Positions 51,205 to 59,828 of a stretch of DNA of 64,000 nucleotides are shown here, in pieces. The position numbers and the translations under genes are program-made. Under the pieces are notes generated by a model, which saw only the letters and a program-made list of their open reading frames with translations, was not told where the DNA came from and did not search any database. Every line of letters begins with the position of its first letter. Position 1 is the first letter of the stretch. Source of the DNA: Actinokineospora auranticolor (lineage in GTDB: Bacteria > Actinomycetota > Actinomycetes > Mycobacteriales > Pseudonocardiaceae); NCBI RefSeq assembly GCF_002934265.1, contig NZ_PTIX01000028.1, positions 30,959 to 94,958 of the forward strand, read 5' to 3'.

Positions 51205-51210
51205 TACGCT
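51205..51210 (+). promoter_or_regulatory. -10 box for the ferritin-like gene
   Basis: TACGCT followed by six bases and the ATG start of the next gene; no ribosome site intervenes. It is a leaderless arrangement. Confidence 0.5.
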
Positions 51211-51216
51211 CCAACC

Positions 51217-51888
51217 ATGGAGAACGCGGAGTCGGGAGTGTCCGGGGGCGCGCTTTCGGCGGGGGTGGTGGACCTGCTCGGCGTGCTCGCCTACGGCGAG
51301 TTGTCGGCATTCGACCGGCTGGCCGAGGACGCCAGGTCGGCGCCGACGGTGTCGGGTCGGGCCGCGCTCTCGGAGATGGCGGCGGCCGAGATGGCGCACT
51401 ACGCGAAGATCGAGAAGTACCTGGCGGCGCACGGCGTGTTGATCGAGGACGCGATCGCGCCGTTCATCGCCCACATCGACACCTGGCACGCGTCGACCCC
51501 GCCCCGCTCGTGGCTGGAGTCGCTGGTCAAGGCCTACGTCGGCGACGGGTTGGCGGCCGACTTCTACCGCGAGATCGGCTCGTGGCTCGACGAGGACACC
51601 AAGCTGCTGGTGCTGGAGGTGCTGGCCGACACCGGGCACTCCAGCTTCGCCGAGCGGGAGGTGACCGCGGCCATCGAGCGCGACCGCACGGTCCGCGACC
51701 GGCTGGCGCTGTGGGGCAGGCGGCTGCTGGGCGAGGCGCTGACCCAGGCGCAGTACGTCGTGGCCGAGCGCGACGGGCTGGCCGAGCTGATCGTGGCGGG
51801 CACCGGCGACCTGTCCGGCATCGCCGCGCTGTTCCGCAGGCTCCAGCAGCAGCACGGCAAGCGGATGACCGCCCTGGGGCTCGGCTGA
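51217..51888 (+). CDS. Ferritin-like fold protein, MiaE-like (Rv3210c type)
   Basis: The 223-residue four-helix protein has carboxylate/histidine positions expected of a ferritin-like diiron protein: [34 protein letters not shown] and a later [12 protein letters not shown]. The family is related to tRNA-hydroxylase MiaE and has been suggested to bind a metal pair. A specific tRNA role is not shown by the sequence. It is divergent from rhlE, as in mycobacteria. The ATG at 51217 follows a -10 box by six bases. Confidence 0.75.
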   Translation: MENAESGVSGGALSAGVVDLLGVLAYGELSAFDRLAEDARSAPTVSGRAALSEMAAAEMAHYAKIEKYLAAHGVLIEDAIAPFIAHIDTWHASTPPRSWLESLVKAYVGDGLAADFYREIGSWLDEDTKLLVLEVLADTGHSSFAEREVTAAIERDRTVRDRLALWGRRLLGEALTQAQYVVAERDGLAELIVAGTGDLSGIAALFRRLQQQHGKRMTALGLG

Positions 51889-52002
51889 GGTGGCGGTCCC
51901 AGTTCGCGGTGGGTGAACGCGGGCGTGCCCGCGGGCCGAGTGCGCGGGTGCTCGACTAGCCTTCGGAGTCGACAGCTTTGGATTCGATGCCCGGAGGTCG
52001 GC

Positions 52003-52227
52003 GTGGAGGTCAAGATCGGTGTCGCGGACACCGCGCGGGAGCTCGTGCTCAACAGCTCGCTGACTCCTGACGAGGTCGAGGCCCTGGTCGCCGACGCGCT
52101 GAAGAACCCGCAGGGGCAGCTCAGCCTGGTCGACGACAAGGGCCGCCGGTTCGTGGTGCCCGCGGCCCGGGTGGCCTATGTGGAGATCGGCAGCGCCGAC
52201 ACCCGCAAGGTCGGCTTCGCGCCGTAA
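52003..52227 (+). CDS. DUF3107 small protein (Rv3209A type)
   Basis: A 74-residue protein beginning VEVKIGVADTARELVLNSSL, with an N-terminal beta strand, a helix (TPDEVEALVADALKNP) and VVPAARVAYVEIG near the C-terminus. This is the conserved actinobacterial DUF3107 pattern, which is very short and of unknown function. The GTG at 52003 follows CCCGGAGGTCGGC, a good ribosome site. Confidence 0.85.
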   Translation: MEVKIGVADTARELVLNSSLTPDEVEALVADALKNPQGQLSLVDDKGRRFVVPAARVAYVEIGSADTRKVGFAP

Positions 52228-52349
52228 CGCTTTCTCCCACCGCCCACCCCCTCGTCCCCGCCCGGCATCGTTCCCGACCTGGCGAGCCGACTTCGGCGGA
52301 GGCGTGGCGAGTGGACGCGGGCACGGGGAGCACCCGTGTGGACAGATGC

Positions 52350-52384
52350 GAGAGGCCCCGCACGCTCAGCGTGCGGGGCCTCTC
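52350..52384. terminator. Strong bidirectional terminator
   Basis: GAGAGGCCCCGCACGC (52350-52365) and GCGTGCGGGGCCTCTC (52369-52384) form a perfect 16-bp stem around TCA, between the converging DUF3107 and moeZ genes. Confidence 0.85.
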
Positions 52385-52395
52385 GCGGTTCTCGA

Positions 52396-53574
52396 TCAGT
52401 ACGTGGGGAGGCTCGTGTCGATCTCGCGGGCCCAGCCCAGCACGCCGCCGCCGACGTGCACGGCGTCCTTGAAGCCCGCCTTGTGCAGCGCGGCGAGCGC
52501 CTCCGCCGAGCGCACGCCCGACTTGCAGTGCAGCACGATCTGCCGGTCCTGCGGCAGTTCCGCGAGGGCCTCGCCGGAGAGGATGCGGTCCTTGGGGATC
52601 AGCACCGAGCCCTCGATGCGCACGATCTCGTACTCGTGCGGCTCGCGGACGTCGACCAGCGCGAAGTCCTCGCCCCGGTCGAACTTGTCCTTGAGCTCGC
52701 GCGGGGTGATCGTGCTGCCCGCCGCGGCGGACTGCGCGTCGTCGCTGACCACGCCGCAGAACGCCTCGTAGTCGATCAGGCCCTCGATCGGCTTGGTCTC
52801 CGGGTCCTTGCGGATCTTGATGGTGCGGTACGACATCTCCAGCGCGTCGTAGACCATCAGGCGGCCCAGCAGCGGCTCGCCGATGCCGGTCAGCAGCTTG
52901 ATCGCCTCGGTCACCATGACCGAGCCGATGGACGCGCAGAGCACGCCCAGCACGCCGCCCTCGGCGCAGGACGGGACCATCCCGGGCGGCGGCGGCTCGG
53001 GGTAGAGGTCGCGGTAGTTGAGGCCCTGCCCGTTGGGCGCGTCCTCCCAGAACACGCTGACCTGGCCCTCGAACCGGAAGATCGAGCCCCAGACGTACGG
53101 CTTGCCCAGCAGCACCGCGGCGTCGTTGACCAGGTACCGGGTGGCGAAGTTGTCCGTGCCGTCCAGGATCAGGTCGTAGTCGCGGAAGATGTCCAGCGCG
53201 TTGGTGGAGTTGAGGTGCTCCTGGTGCAGGACGACCGTGATCAGCGGGTTGATCTCGGCGATCGACTCCTTGGCCGAGACGGCCTTGGGCTTGCCGACGT
53301 CGGAGACCCCGTGGATGACCTGGCGCTGCAGGTTGGACTCGTCGACCACGTCGAAGTCCACGATCCCGAGCGTGCCCACCCCGGCGGCGGCCAGGTAGAG
53401 CAGCGCCGGGCTGCCCAGGCCACCCGCGCCGACCACCAGGACCTTGGCGTTCTTCAGGCGCTTCTGCCCGTCCACACCGACGTCCGGGATGATGAGGTGG
53501 CGGCTGTAGCGCTCGACCTCTTCCTTGGTCAGCTCCTGCGCCGGCTCGACGAGCGGCGGCAAACTGCCTGACAT
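52396..53574 (-). CDS. moeZ: Adenylyltransferase/sulfurtransferase MoeZ
   Basis: The 392-residue two-domain protein has an E1-like adenylating domain (VVGAGGLGSPALLYLAAAG near residue 45, ILDGTDNFATR, NYRDLYPEPPPPGMVPSCAE) and a rhodanese domain (ALVDVREPHEYEI, VLHCKSGVRS with the active cysteine, GGGVLGWARE). It activates the C-terminus of sulfur-carrier proteins and transfers sulfur, serving molybdopterin and cysteine synthesis. The zinc CxxC of E. coli MoeB is replaced by N-Y-R-D, as in the mycobacterial enzyme from memory. The ATG at 53574 has GAGGAGGAGCCG upstream. It corresponds to Rv3206c. Confidence 0.93.
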   Translation of the reverse strand: MSGSLPPLVEPAQELTKEEVERYSRHLIIPDVGVDGQKRLKNAKVLVVGAGGLGSPALLYLAAAGVGTLGIVDFDVVDESNLQRQVIHGVSDVGKPKAVSAKESIAEINPLITVVLHQEHLNSTNALDIFRDYDLILDGTDNFATRYLVNDAAVLLGKPYVWGSIFRFEGQVSVFWEDAPNGQGLNYRDLYPEPPPPGMVPSCAEGGVLGVLCASIGSVMVTEAIKLLTGIGEPLLGRLMVYDALEMSYRTIKIRKDPETKPIEGLIDYEAFCGVVSDDAQSAAAGSTITPRELKDKFDRGEDFALVDVREPHEYEIVRIEGSVLIPKDRILSGEALAELPQDRQIVLHCKSGVRSAEALAALHKAGFKDAVHVGGGVLGWAREIDTSLPTY

Positions 53575-53708
53575 CGGCTCCTCCTCGAACACTGCTCGTG
53601 TTCAACCCATAGATGTGTGCCCGATTCTCCCCGCGTGCAACGCCCGGCTCCCAATCGCGGATTCCCGCCTCCCAGCATGCGGGACGGGATTGCCCACTGG
53701 CCGGTCGG

Positions 53709-54752
53709 TCAGCCCGCCGGGCGGGCCTGGGGGTTGGGCCACGGGTTGGGCTTGCAGACCAAGCCGTCGGACTTGACCGGGTCGGGGTTGCCCGCGGCCT
53801 TGTTGAGCTGGGAGACGTAGTCGTTGGCCACGCCGAAGCTCTGCTGCATCATCACCGGGGCCAGCGCGCCCGCCTGCGGGCAGCCGACGTGGCCGTTGCG
53901 GAAGGCGTGGCCGATCTCGTGGTTGAGCGCGTACTGCCGGTAGGTGAGGATGTCGCCGTCGAAGGCCACCGCGCCGCGCACCCAGCGGGCCAGGTTGATC
54001 ACCACGCGCTTCTCGCTGGAGCGGTAGCAGGACGACTCGTACTTGATCGTGTAGCCGCACACGTCGTGCGTGGAGTCCGGGGTGGTCAGGCTCACCCGGA
54101 AGCTGGGGTTGGGGAAGTTCGGCTGCACCCGCTGCACGGAGATCTCGCCGAGGCCGGTCCAGCCGCGCGGGTCCGCCAGGGTCTGGTCGACCAGCCTGCC
54201 GAACGCCTCGTCGCCGCCGAACTGGGCCGCGTCGACGCCGTCCTCGATCTCGACGGTGTAGGTGTAGAACTTCGGGCCGCCGCCGACCTTGCCGGTCTCA
54301 CCCGGCACGCCGTGCCAGGTGTGCGCGCCGCCCTGGGCGAACGCGCCGCCGTTGGGCAGTTCGGCGCTCGGGATGTTGAGGTCCGGGACCGGGGCGCGCT
54401 CGGTGACGTCCGGGGCGCCGGGTTCGCCCTCCGGGGCCTTGTCCACCTGGCTGCCCGTCACCGGGTCCGCGGCCGCCGCGACGGGCGGCGGCTGGGTCTT
54501 GTCGCCCGCGACCTGGAAGGCGACGAGCACCGTCACCGCGATCAGGACCGGGACGGCGTAGAGGCGCCAGCCGTAGGTGGCGACGAAGCCGCGCGCGTGG
54601 CGCTTCTCGGGCTGCTCCGGGCTCCACGAGGCGGCCAACGGCTCCGCGTCGGTGCGTCTGCCTCTCCGGTACCGGTCTTCGGACCGGCCTTCCGCTGCGG
54701 AGCGTGACGACCGGGTGGCCGTGTCCGGCTCGCCTTGCGTCATTCGGCTCAC
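53709..54752 (-). CDS. DUF3152 membrane-anchored metalloprotease-like protein (Rv3207c type)
   Basis: A 347-residue protein with a charged N-terminus, a membrane helix at about 66-84 (LYAVPVLIAVTVLVAFQVAG), a linker, and an extracytoplasmic domain with the zinc-type motif NHEIGHAFRNGHVGC near residue 280. Two cysteines (DVCGYTIKYESSC) probably form a disulfide. This is the DUF3152 pattern. Function is unknown. The start is uncertain: GTG at 54752 or ATG at 54743. Confidence 0.85.
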   Translation of the reverse strand: MSRMTQGEPDTATRSSRSAAEGRSEDRYRRGRRTDAEPLAASWSPEQPEKRHARGFVATYGWRLYAVPVLIAVTVLVAFQVAGDKTQPPPVAAAADPVTGSQVDKAPEGEPGAPDVTERAPVPDLNIPSAELPNGGAFAQGGAHTWHGVPGETGKVGGGPKFYTYTVEIEDGVDAAQFGGDEAFGRLVDQTLADPRGWTGLGEISVQRVQPNFPNPSFRVSLTTPDSTHDVCGYTIKYESSCYRSSEKRVVINLARWVRGAVAFDGDILTYRQYALNHEIGHAFRNGHVGCPQAGALAPVMMQQSFGVANDYVSQLNKAAGNPDPVKSDGLVCKPNPWPNPQARPAG

Positions 54753-54855
54753 GCGCCCCAGGGTGCCACATCACCCAGCGGTTGTCCGGGCAGTGCAGCA
54801 CCGACGCGCGCTCCGCCACACGGGCGGCTGACGGCCGGGCAGGGCTCACCGCGGG

Positions 54856-55830
54856 TCACCAGCGGTCCCCCGCTTCCCACAGCCCCAGCACCGCGCGGGC
54901 CACGGTCACCGGACGCTCCATCTGCGCGACGTGGCCGGTGCGCGGCAGCACGAGCAGCCGGGCGCGCGGGATCAGCTGGGCGGTGCGGGGCGCCTTGCGG
55001 ACGGTCATGAGCTTGTCGTCGGCGCCCCAGACGACCAGGGTCGGCGCCTGCACGTCCGGCAGGCTCCGCCACAGCGAGCGCACGCCGGTGACGAACCAGG
55101 CCTTGAGCAGGCCGATCGTGCTGCTCGCGAGCGCGGGACCGGCCCAGGCCTGCCCGGCGCGCTCGGCGTATTCGGCGACGGCGGCCTCCAGCCTGCCGGG
55201 GGTGACCGAGTGCGGGTCGGCGTAGCAGAGGTTGAGCATCTGCATCGCGCGCTCACGCGGGGTGAGCGCGGCGAGCCTCTCGCGCACGGACCGGCCGACG
55301 ACCGGCAGGAACGCCAGCGGGATCCGCCGGTCGGACACCCGGCGCACGCTGGGGCGCAGGTCCGGCACGGCCGGGGAGACCAGGGTGAGGGTGCGCACCA
55401 GGTCGGGGTGGCGGGCGGCGAGCAGCACGCAGATCGCCCCGCCCATGGAGTTGCCGAGCAGGTGGACCGGGCCCAGGTCGAGGCCGCGCAGCCAGGTGGC
55501 GAGCGCGTCGGCGTGCGCGCGCAGTTCGTAGGTGTAGCCGTCGGGCGGTTCGCTGCGGCCGAAGCCGGGCAGGTCGACGGCGATGCCCGGGGCGTGGCCC
55601 GCGAGGTTGGCGGCGAGGTCGGTCCAGTTGGTGGCCGAACCGCCGAGGCCGTGCACGTAGACGGCGGTGGCGTCGCCGGTCCCGGGCGTGCGGCGGACGT
55701 GCAACCGCAGGCCGGCGGACTCCACGACCTCGCCTGGCCACACCTCGATCTCGGGGGCGAGGGTGGGCAGCACCGCGTCCGAAAGGGGGACCCGGGTCAG
55801 CAGTGGGCGGGAGGTGGTTGCGACGTTCAC
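54856..55830 (-). CDS. Alpha/beta hydrolase
   Basis: The 324-residue hydrolase has VYVHGLGGSATNWTDLAANL, VDLPGFGRSEPPDGYTY, the nucleophile elbow LLGNSMGGAICVLLA, a late acid in WGADDKLMTV and the histidine in LPRTGHVAQMERP. It belongs to the broad class of fatty-acyl or lactone hydrolases; the substrate is not inferable. The GTG at 55830 starts it; a TATTAG stands just upstream. It is divergent from the TetR gene and sits in the place of actinobacterial hydrolases near Rv3207c. Confidence 0.85.
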   Translation of the reverse strand: MNVATTSRPLLTRVPLSDAVLPTLAPEIEVWPGEVVESAGLRLHVRRTPGTGDATAVYVHGLGGSATNWTDLAANLAGHAPGIAVDLPGFGRSEPPDGYTYELRAHADALATWLRGLDLGPVHLLGNSMGGAICVLLAARHPDLVRTLTLVSPAVPDLRPSVRRVSDRRIPLAFLPVVGRSVRERLAALTPRERAMQMLNLCYADPHSVTPGRLEAAVAEYAERAGQAWAGPALASSTIGLLKAWFVTGVRSLWRSLPDVQAPTLVVWGADDKLMTVRKAPRTAQLIPRARLLVLPRTGHVAQMERPVTVARAVLGLWEAGDRW

Positions 55831-56015
55831 CTAATAAGTGTGCCCCCGTTCGCCGGGGCTCACCGCAGTGTGGTCTGAGTCACATTGGATACTTGTCGTG
55901 GAGCACGCTCGTTAGGAGAACTGCCCCGAACGGGGATACCGGCGAGTACGGTCGTACCACCCGCGCGGGTTGGCGATCCTGGCCCGAAGAACGCAGTGAA
56001 CGAGGGTGGAAACGC

Positions 56016-56651
56016 ATGTCCGAGACGGTCCAGTCGAACGGCGCAGGCCGAGGCGCCAGACTCCCGCGCACCGCGCGGCGCGCCCAGCTGCTCGCCGCCG
56101 CCCAGGACGTGTTCGCGGCAAACGGCTACCACGCCGCGGGCATGGACGAGATCGCCGAGCGCGCGGGCGTCAGCAAGCCGGTGCTCTACCAGCACTTCCC
56201 CGGCAAGCTCGAGCTGTACATGGCGCTGCTGGACAAGCACGTCGACGAGCTGGTCCGCCGCGTGACCGAGGCGATGGACTCGACCACGGACAACAAGGTC
56301 CGGGTCCGCAACGCCGTGGGCGCCTACTTCGACTTCGTCGACGGCGAGAGCCAGGCGTTCCGCCTGGTGTTCGAGTCCGACCTGCGCGGCGAGCCCCTGG
56401 TGCAGGACGCGATCGAACGAGCCACCAGCGCCAGCGTCGACGCGATCACCGCGACCATCACCGCGGACGCCGGCCTGGACGAAACCCGCGCCCGCCTCCT
56501 GGCGGTCGGCCTGGTGGGCGTCAGCCAGGTGGCGGCTCGAGCCTGGCTCGCAGACAACCGCGCCCTCGCCAAGGAAGAAGCCATCACCCTCATCTCCACC
56601 CTCGCCTGGCGAGGCATCGGCGGCGGCTTCCCGCTGCACCCCCACGACTAG
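56016..56651 (+). CDS. TetR family regulator (Rv3208 type)
   Basis: The 211-residue regulator has an N-terminal helix-turn-helix (AAQDVFAANGYHAAGMDEIA and ERAGVSKPVLYQHFPGKLEL) and a C-terminal ligand-binding domain. It follows the Rv3208 neighbour pattern, divergent from a hydrolase. Targets are unknown. The ATG at 56016 has GAGGGTGGAAACGC upstream. An internal palindrome in the divergent gap was not obvious. Confidence 0.85.
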   Translation: MSETVQSNGAGRGARLPRTARRAQLLAAAQDVFAANGYHAAGMDEIAERAGVSKPVLYQHFPGKLELYMALLDKHVDELVRRVTEAMDSTTDNKVRVRNAVGAYFDFVDGESQAFRLVFESDLRGEPLVQDAIERATSASVDAITATITADAGLDETRARLLAVGLVGVSQVAARAWLADNRALAKEEAITLISTLAWRGIGGGFPLHPHD

Positions 56652-56934
56652 CCCCATTCCTCGACCTTGCCGCCATTCCCGACTTCTCCACGTCTTCCGA
56701 AGTTGCCCCCGGGCTCCTTCGGCGACCGCGGTGGTCGACACGGAATCCCTGCCAAGCCTCGAAATAGTCCATCTCGGTTCGAGGAGCAGGCAGCCCCGAA
56801 CATCTGCCGCGCGCACACGATTCGCGTCCGACGCCGCGCCACCTCCCCGAAGCGGCTCCTGGAGCGAAAGCCGACGACACCGGGCTTGACCGAGGCACTC
56901 GGGGCGGATGTTCGACTTCAGTGGCCGTGCTCCC
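56652..56934. other. Gene-free gap after the TetR gene
   Basis: About 280 bases without a coding frame. It starts with CTTGCCGCCATTCCCGACTTC, which reappears at 57281-57301. Nothing else is recognised. Confidence 0.35.
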
Positions 56935-57075
56935 GCATCACGGCGGGGACGCCGCTGCCGTGCTGGTCATGAGCCTCCGTTCCGGCGTTGTTCCCCGAGA
57001 AGGCATCGCACCACCGACCTGAACGTCGAGGCCACCCGGCTCGGCGATGGAGGTCGCGTCGGCAGTGGCATCCCG
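56935..57075 (+). pseudogene. Degenerate IS5-type transposase fragment
   Basis: This stretch aligns with 57730-57870 of the better preserved copy: CTGCTGCCGTGCTGGTC-like, then CCCGAGAAGGCATCGCACCA. In one frame it reads HRTTDLNVEATRLGDGGRVG against HRTTGLTVQVVRTLDRRLRW of the other copy. Stop codons and a frameshift break it, so it is a dead remnant of an IS5-related element. Confidence 0.65.
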
Positions 57076-57394
57076 ACCCAGATCGGAAACCGGGACCGGT
57101 GAACCGCTCGTTCGGCTAAAGATCTACACGCTCACCACATTGTCTCGGCACCCATCAGCCTCTACTCCAGCGCCGCCGAATAGGCCCGCCAAGACGTCGC
57201 CACCCCTTCCCGAGAGGCCAGCCACCGACAAGCCAGAGCAGGGCCCACCCCACGCTCCCACGACCAGCCACTTTGTCGATCTTGCCGCCATTCCCGACTT
57301 CGGGAGTTGTCCACATCCACCGAGGTTGTCCACAGAGGCTTGTTCACGCCTCGGGATGATCACCCCGAAATAAGTGGCAGCGGCCCGTTTGAGA
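57076..57394. other. Gap between two IS5-type relics
   Basis: Carries one copy of a degenerate repeat at 57193-57246 (GCCACCGACAAGCCAGAGCA) and a second CTTGCCGCCATTCCCGACTT at 57281-57300. No gene is visible. Confidence 0.4.
57193..57246 (+). repeat. Degenerate ~55-bp repeat, copy 1
   Basis: Contains TTCCCGAGAGGCCAGCCACC followed by GACAAGCCAGAGCAGGGC. It aligns with 57951-58006, and more weakly with 62842-62884. Confidence 0.45.
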
Positions 57395-57479
57395 GAATTC
57401 AGTTACCACACCAAGTTCTCGAAAACGGATCACCTTCACGTATCATACCACCGGCCTTGCTCGAGGCCGTGTCGAGGAA

Positions 57480-57930
57480 TTGTGCGCTCTGATCCGCGAA
57501 GCGACCGGAGAGTCGGTTCGTCGATGGCCGCCGGTTCCGGGTTTATACGGCTCTGTAGTGGTCACGTTGGCGTACTTGCGGCGGAATCGGGTTCAGGCGG
57601 AGTTGGCGGAAGCGTTCGAGGTGTCGCAGTCGACGATCAGCCGGGCGACCGCGGCGGTGACGCCATTGTTGGCCGGCGTGCTCGAACAGTGCGTTCCCAC
57701 GGCCGACGACCTCGACGACCGCAGCTCTCACATCGTGGATGGAACACTGCTGCCGTGCTGGTCCTGGGCCTCCCGCCCGGAGTCGTTCTCCGGGAAACAC
57801 CGCACAACCGGGCTCACGGTCCAGGTCGTGCGCACGCTGGACAGACGCTTGAGATGGGTGTCGGATCCGTTGCCGGGATCTCGAGACGACATCGTCGGCC
57901 TGAAAGCCTCACCGGTTCTCGACGGACGAG
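57480..57930 (+). pseudogene. IS5-family transposase, C-terminally truncated
   Basis: A run of about 150 residues matches the DDE_Tnp_4-type IS5 transposases: VVTLAYLRRNRVQAELAEAF with the helix-turn-helix VSQSTISRATAAV, then SSHIVDGTLLPCWSWASRPE, the first-catalytic-aspartate segment, and SGKHRTTGLTVQVVRTLDRR, WVSDPLPGSRDDIVG. After that the homology stops in unrelated sequence, and the later catalytic glutamate is lost. Weak similarity appears to begin before 57480, in another frame, suggesting a frameshift. The element is dead. Confidence 0.75.
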
Positions 57931-57950
57931 ACCCCAGCATCCGGCTCGGC

Positions 57951-58006
57951 GACAATTCGCCATCCATTCCCGGACGGCCGACCACCGATAAACTGGAGCA
58001 GGGCTG
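57951..58006 (+). repeat. Degenerate ~55-bp repeat, copy 2
   Basis: Contains TTCCCGGACGGCCGACCACC followed by GATAAACTGGAGCAGGGC. It directly follows the IS5-type relic. Confidence 0.45.
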
Positions 58007-58094
58007 TCCCCCCAGAGGAGGGCGGGGGCTGTGCTGGATCTGGGCGGGGTGGTCAACAGCGGTGAGGGGCCGGATTCGCTGGGCTGAGCGGCGG

Positions 58095-58931
58095 TCAAGC
58101 GGTGGTGAGGGAACGGATTCGCTGGGCGAGATCGGTTGGGTGTTCGCAGGGGAGCATGTGGCCCGCGCGCGGGTAGCGGACGAATTCGGCGCCGGGTAGG
58201 AGTTCCGCGATGGCGGCGGCGTGGGCGAGGGGCGTGATCTTGTCCGCCGTGCCGCACAGCACCTGGGTCGGGATGTCGGCGTAGGCGGCCAATGCCTTGT
58301 CCCGCAAGTGGTTGGTGACGATCTCCCGGCGCAGGGCGGCGATGGTGCGTGCGTGGCCGGCGGCCGCCTGGTCGGCTACCGAGCGGACGTCCGGCCACCG
58401 GTAGGTCTTGCCGAAGGCCAGCCACCGCAAGGCGATGAGGGTCGCGAAGGTCGGCAGGGGCTTGCGCTTGCGTGGCGCGGCAGGGGAGGTGCGGGTGGGT
58501 TTGTCCGCCAGGAAGCGCTTCACCAGGGGTTTGGGGAGGCCGAAGGTCACTGTGCCCATGTGACCGGCCGAAGTGGACACGAACACGGCCGCCGATACGC
58601 GCTGTGCCACCAGGTTCGGGTGTGACTCCGCCAGGGCCATCATCGCCATGCCGCCCATCGAGTGGCCGACGAGGACCAGGGGGCCGTCGGGGACGAGGGC
58701 GGTGATCAGTTCGGCCAGGTCCTCGCCGAGCCGGGTGATGGTCGCCGGGCCCGCGGTCGATTCACCGTGGCCACGCTGGTCGAACCGGATCACCCGAATC
58801 CCCGCCAGCGCGGGCACGACCCGGTCCCACACGCGGGAATCGCTGGTCCAACCGTGGACCAGCAGGACCGTGGGGCCGGGGCCGCCGGTGTCGTGGACGG
58901 ACAGCCGCACGCCGTCGGAGGTGTCGAACAC
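58095..58931 (-). CDS. Alpha/beta hydrolase of the diiron cassette
   Basis: The 278-residue enzyme has VLLVHGWTSDSRVWDRVVPA, FDQRGHGES, the nucleophile elbow LVGHSMGGMAMMAL, a late acid in GTADKITPLAH and YPRAGHMLPCEHP with the catalytic histidine. It is closely similar in motif order to the next upstream gene (9 bases away), so the two may be an old tandem duplication. Probable cotranscription with the diiron oxygenase gene suggests hydrolysis of a lipid or ester linked to that enzyme. The GTG at 58931 is chosen. Confidence 0.85.
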   Translation of the reverse strand: MFDTSDGVRLSVHDTGGPGPTVLLVHGWTSDSRVWDRVVPALAGIRVIRFDQRGHGESTAGPATITRLGEDLAELITALVPDGPLVLVGHSMGGMAMMALAESHPNLVAQRVSAAVFVSTSAGHMGTVTFGLPKPLVKRFLADKPTRTSPAAPRKRKPLPTFATLIALRWLAFGKTYRWPDVRSVADQAAAGHARTIAALRREIVTNHLRDKALAAYADIPTQVLCGTADKITPLAHAAAIAELLPGAEFVRYPRAGHMLPCEHPTDLAQRIRSLTTA

Positions 58932-58940
58932 GGAGGGAAA

Positions 58941-59828
58941 CTACCCCGCGGTAGCCAGGGCGCGCGCGGACGCCCGAGCCACCAGGCCCATCAGCACCTC
59001 CGCCACCTCGTCCGCGCGCTCGTAGTTGAGCATGTGCCCGGCCGCGGGGTAGATCCGCAGGTCCGCGTCCGGCAGGGCGCCTGCGATGGTCCGCGCGTCG
59101 GCCACCGTGCACAGGCGGTCGCGGGAGCCCGCCAGCACCGCGGTCGGCACACCCCGGTACGCGGACAGGGCGTGCAGCCGCTCGTGTTCGTCGAGGGCGT
59201 TGCGGAACTCGACCATGTTCGACGGGTTGCACCGGCCGACCTGCGCCGCCGTCGCGGCGATGTGCGCGCCGACCGGCGACCGGCCGAACACCAGCCACCG
59301 CACCCCCGGGCGCGCGTACCCGCTGAAGCGCCCCAGCAGCGTCGGTCGACGGGACTTCGCGATCCGCCTGTTCAGCCACCGCTCCGCGCGCAGAACCGGA
59401 CCGGCGACCCGGCGCGGCAGGCCCAACGTCAGCCGGGACAGCCCGCCCGAGGTCGTCGCCACGAACGCGGCGCCTGCCACCCGGTCGGCCACGAGCCGGG
59501 GGTGCCGCTCGGCCAGCGCCATCAGCGTCATCCCGCCCAGCGAGTGCCCGCCCAGCACGACGGGACCGGTCGGCACGCGCGCGGCGATCACCTCCGCCAG
59601 GTCGTCGGCGACCCGCGCGATCGTCGCGCTCCCCGCGGGCGCCGCCCCGGAAGCCCCGTGACCGCGCAGGTCGAACCGCACCACCCGAACCCCGGACAGC
59701 CGCGCCACCACCGGGTCCCACGACGTGTGGTCCATCGTCCACCCGTGCACCAGGACGAGCGTCGCCGCGCCCGCGCCCTCCTCGACGACGTTCAACTCCA
59801 CGCCGTCCCCCGTGCCGAGGCCGCTCAT
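58941..59828 (-). CDS. Alpha/beta hydrolase of the diiron cassette
   Basis: The 295-residue hydrolase has LVLVHGWTMDHTSWDPVVAR, FDLRGHGASG, LGGHSLGGMTLMALAERHP as nucleophile elbow, LAGSRDRLCTVADA and IYPAAGHMLNYERADEV. The ATG at 59828 overlaps the stop of the diiron gene by four bases (ATGA), which supports this start and cotranscription. It contains a basic mid-region (RRVAGPVLRAERWLNRR) that may be a lid. The substrate is unknown. Confidence 0.87.
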   Translation of the reverse strand: MSGLGTGDGVELNVVEEGAGAATLVLVHGWTMDHTSWDPVVARLSGVRVVRFDLRGHGASGAAPAGSATIARVADDLAEVIAARVPTGPVVLGGHSLGGMTLMALAERHPRLVADRVAGAAFVATTSGGLSRLTLGLPRRVAGPVLRAERWLNRRIAKSRRPTLLGRFSGYARPGVRWLVFGRSPVGAHIAATAAQVGRCNPSNMVEFRNALDEHERLHALSAYRGVPTAVLAGSRDRLCTVADARTIAGALPDADLRIYPAAGHMLNYERADEVAEVLMGLVARASARALATAG

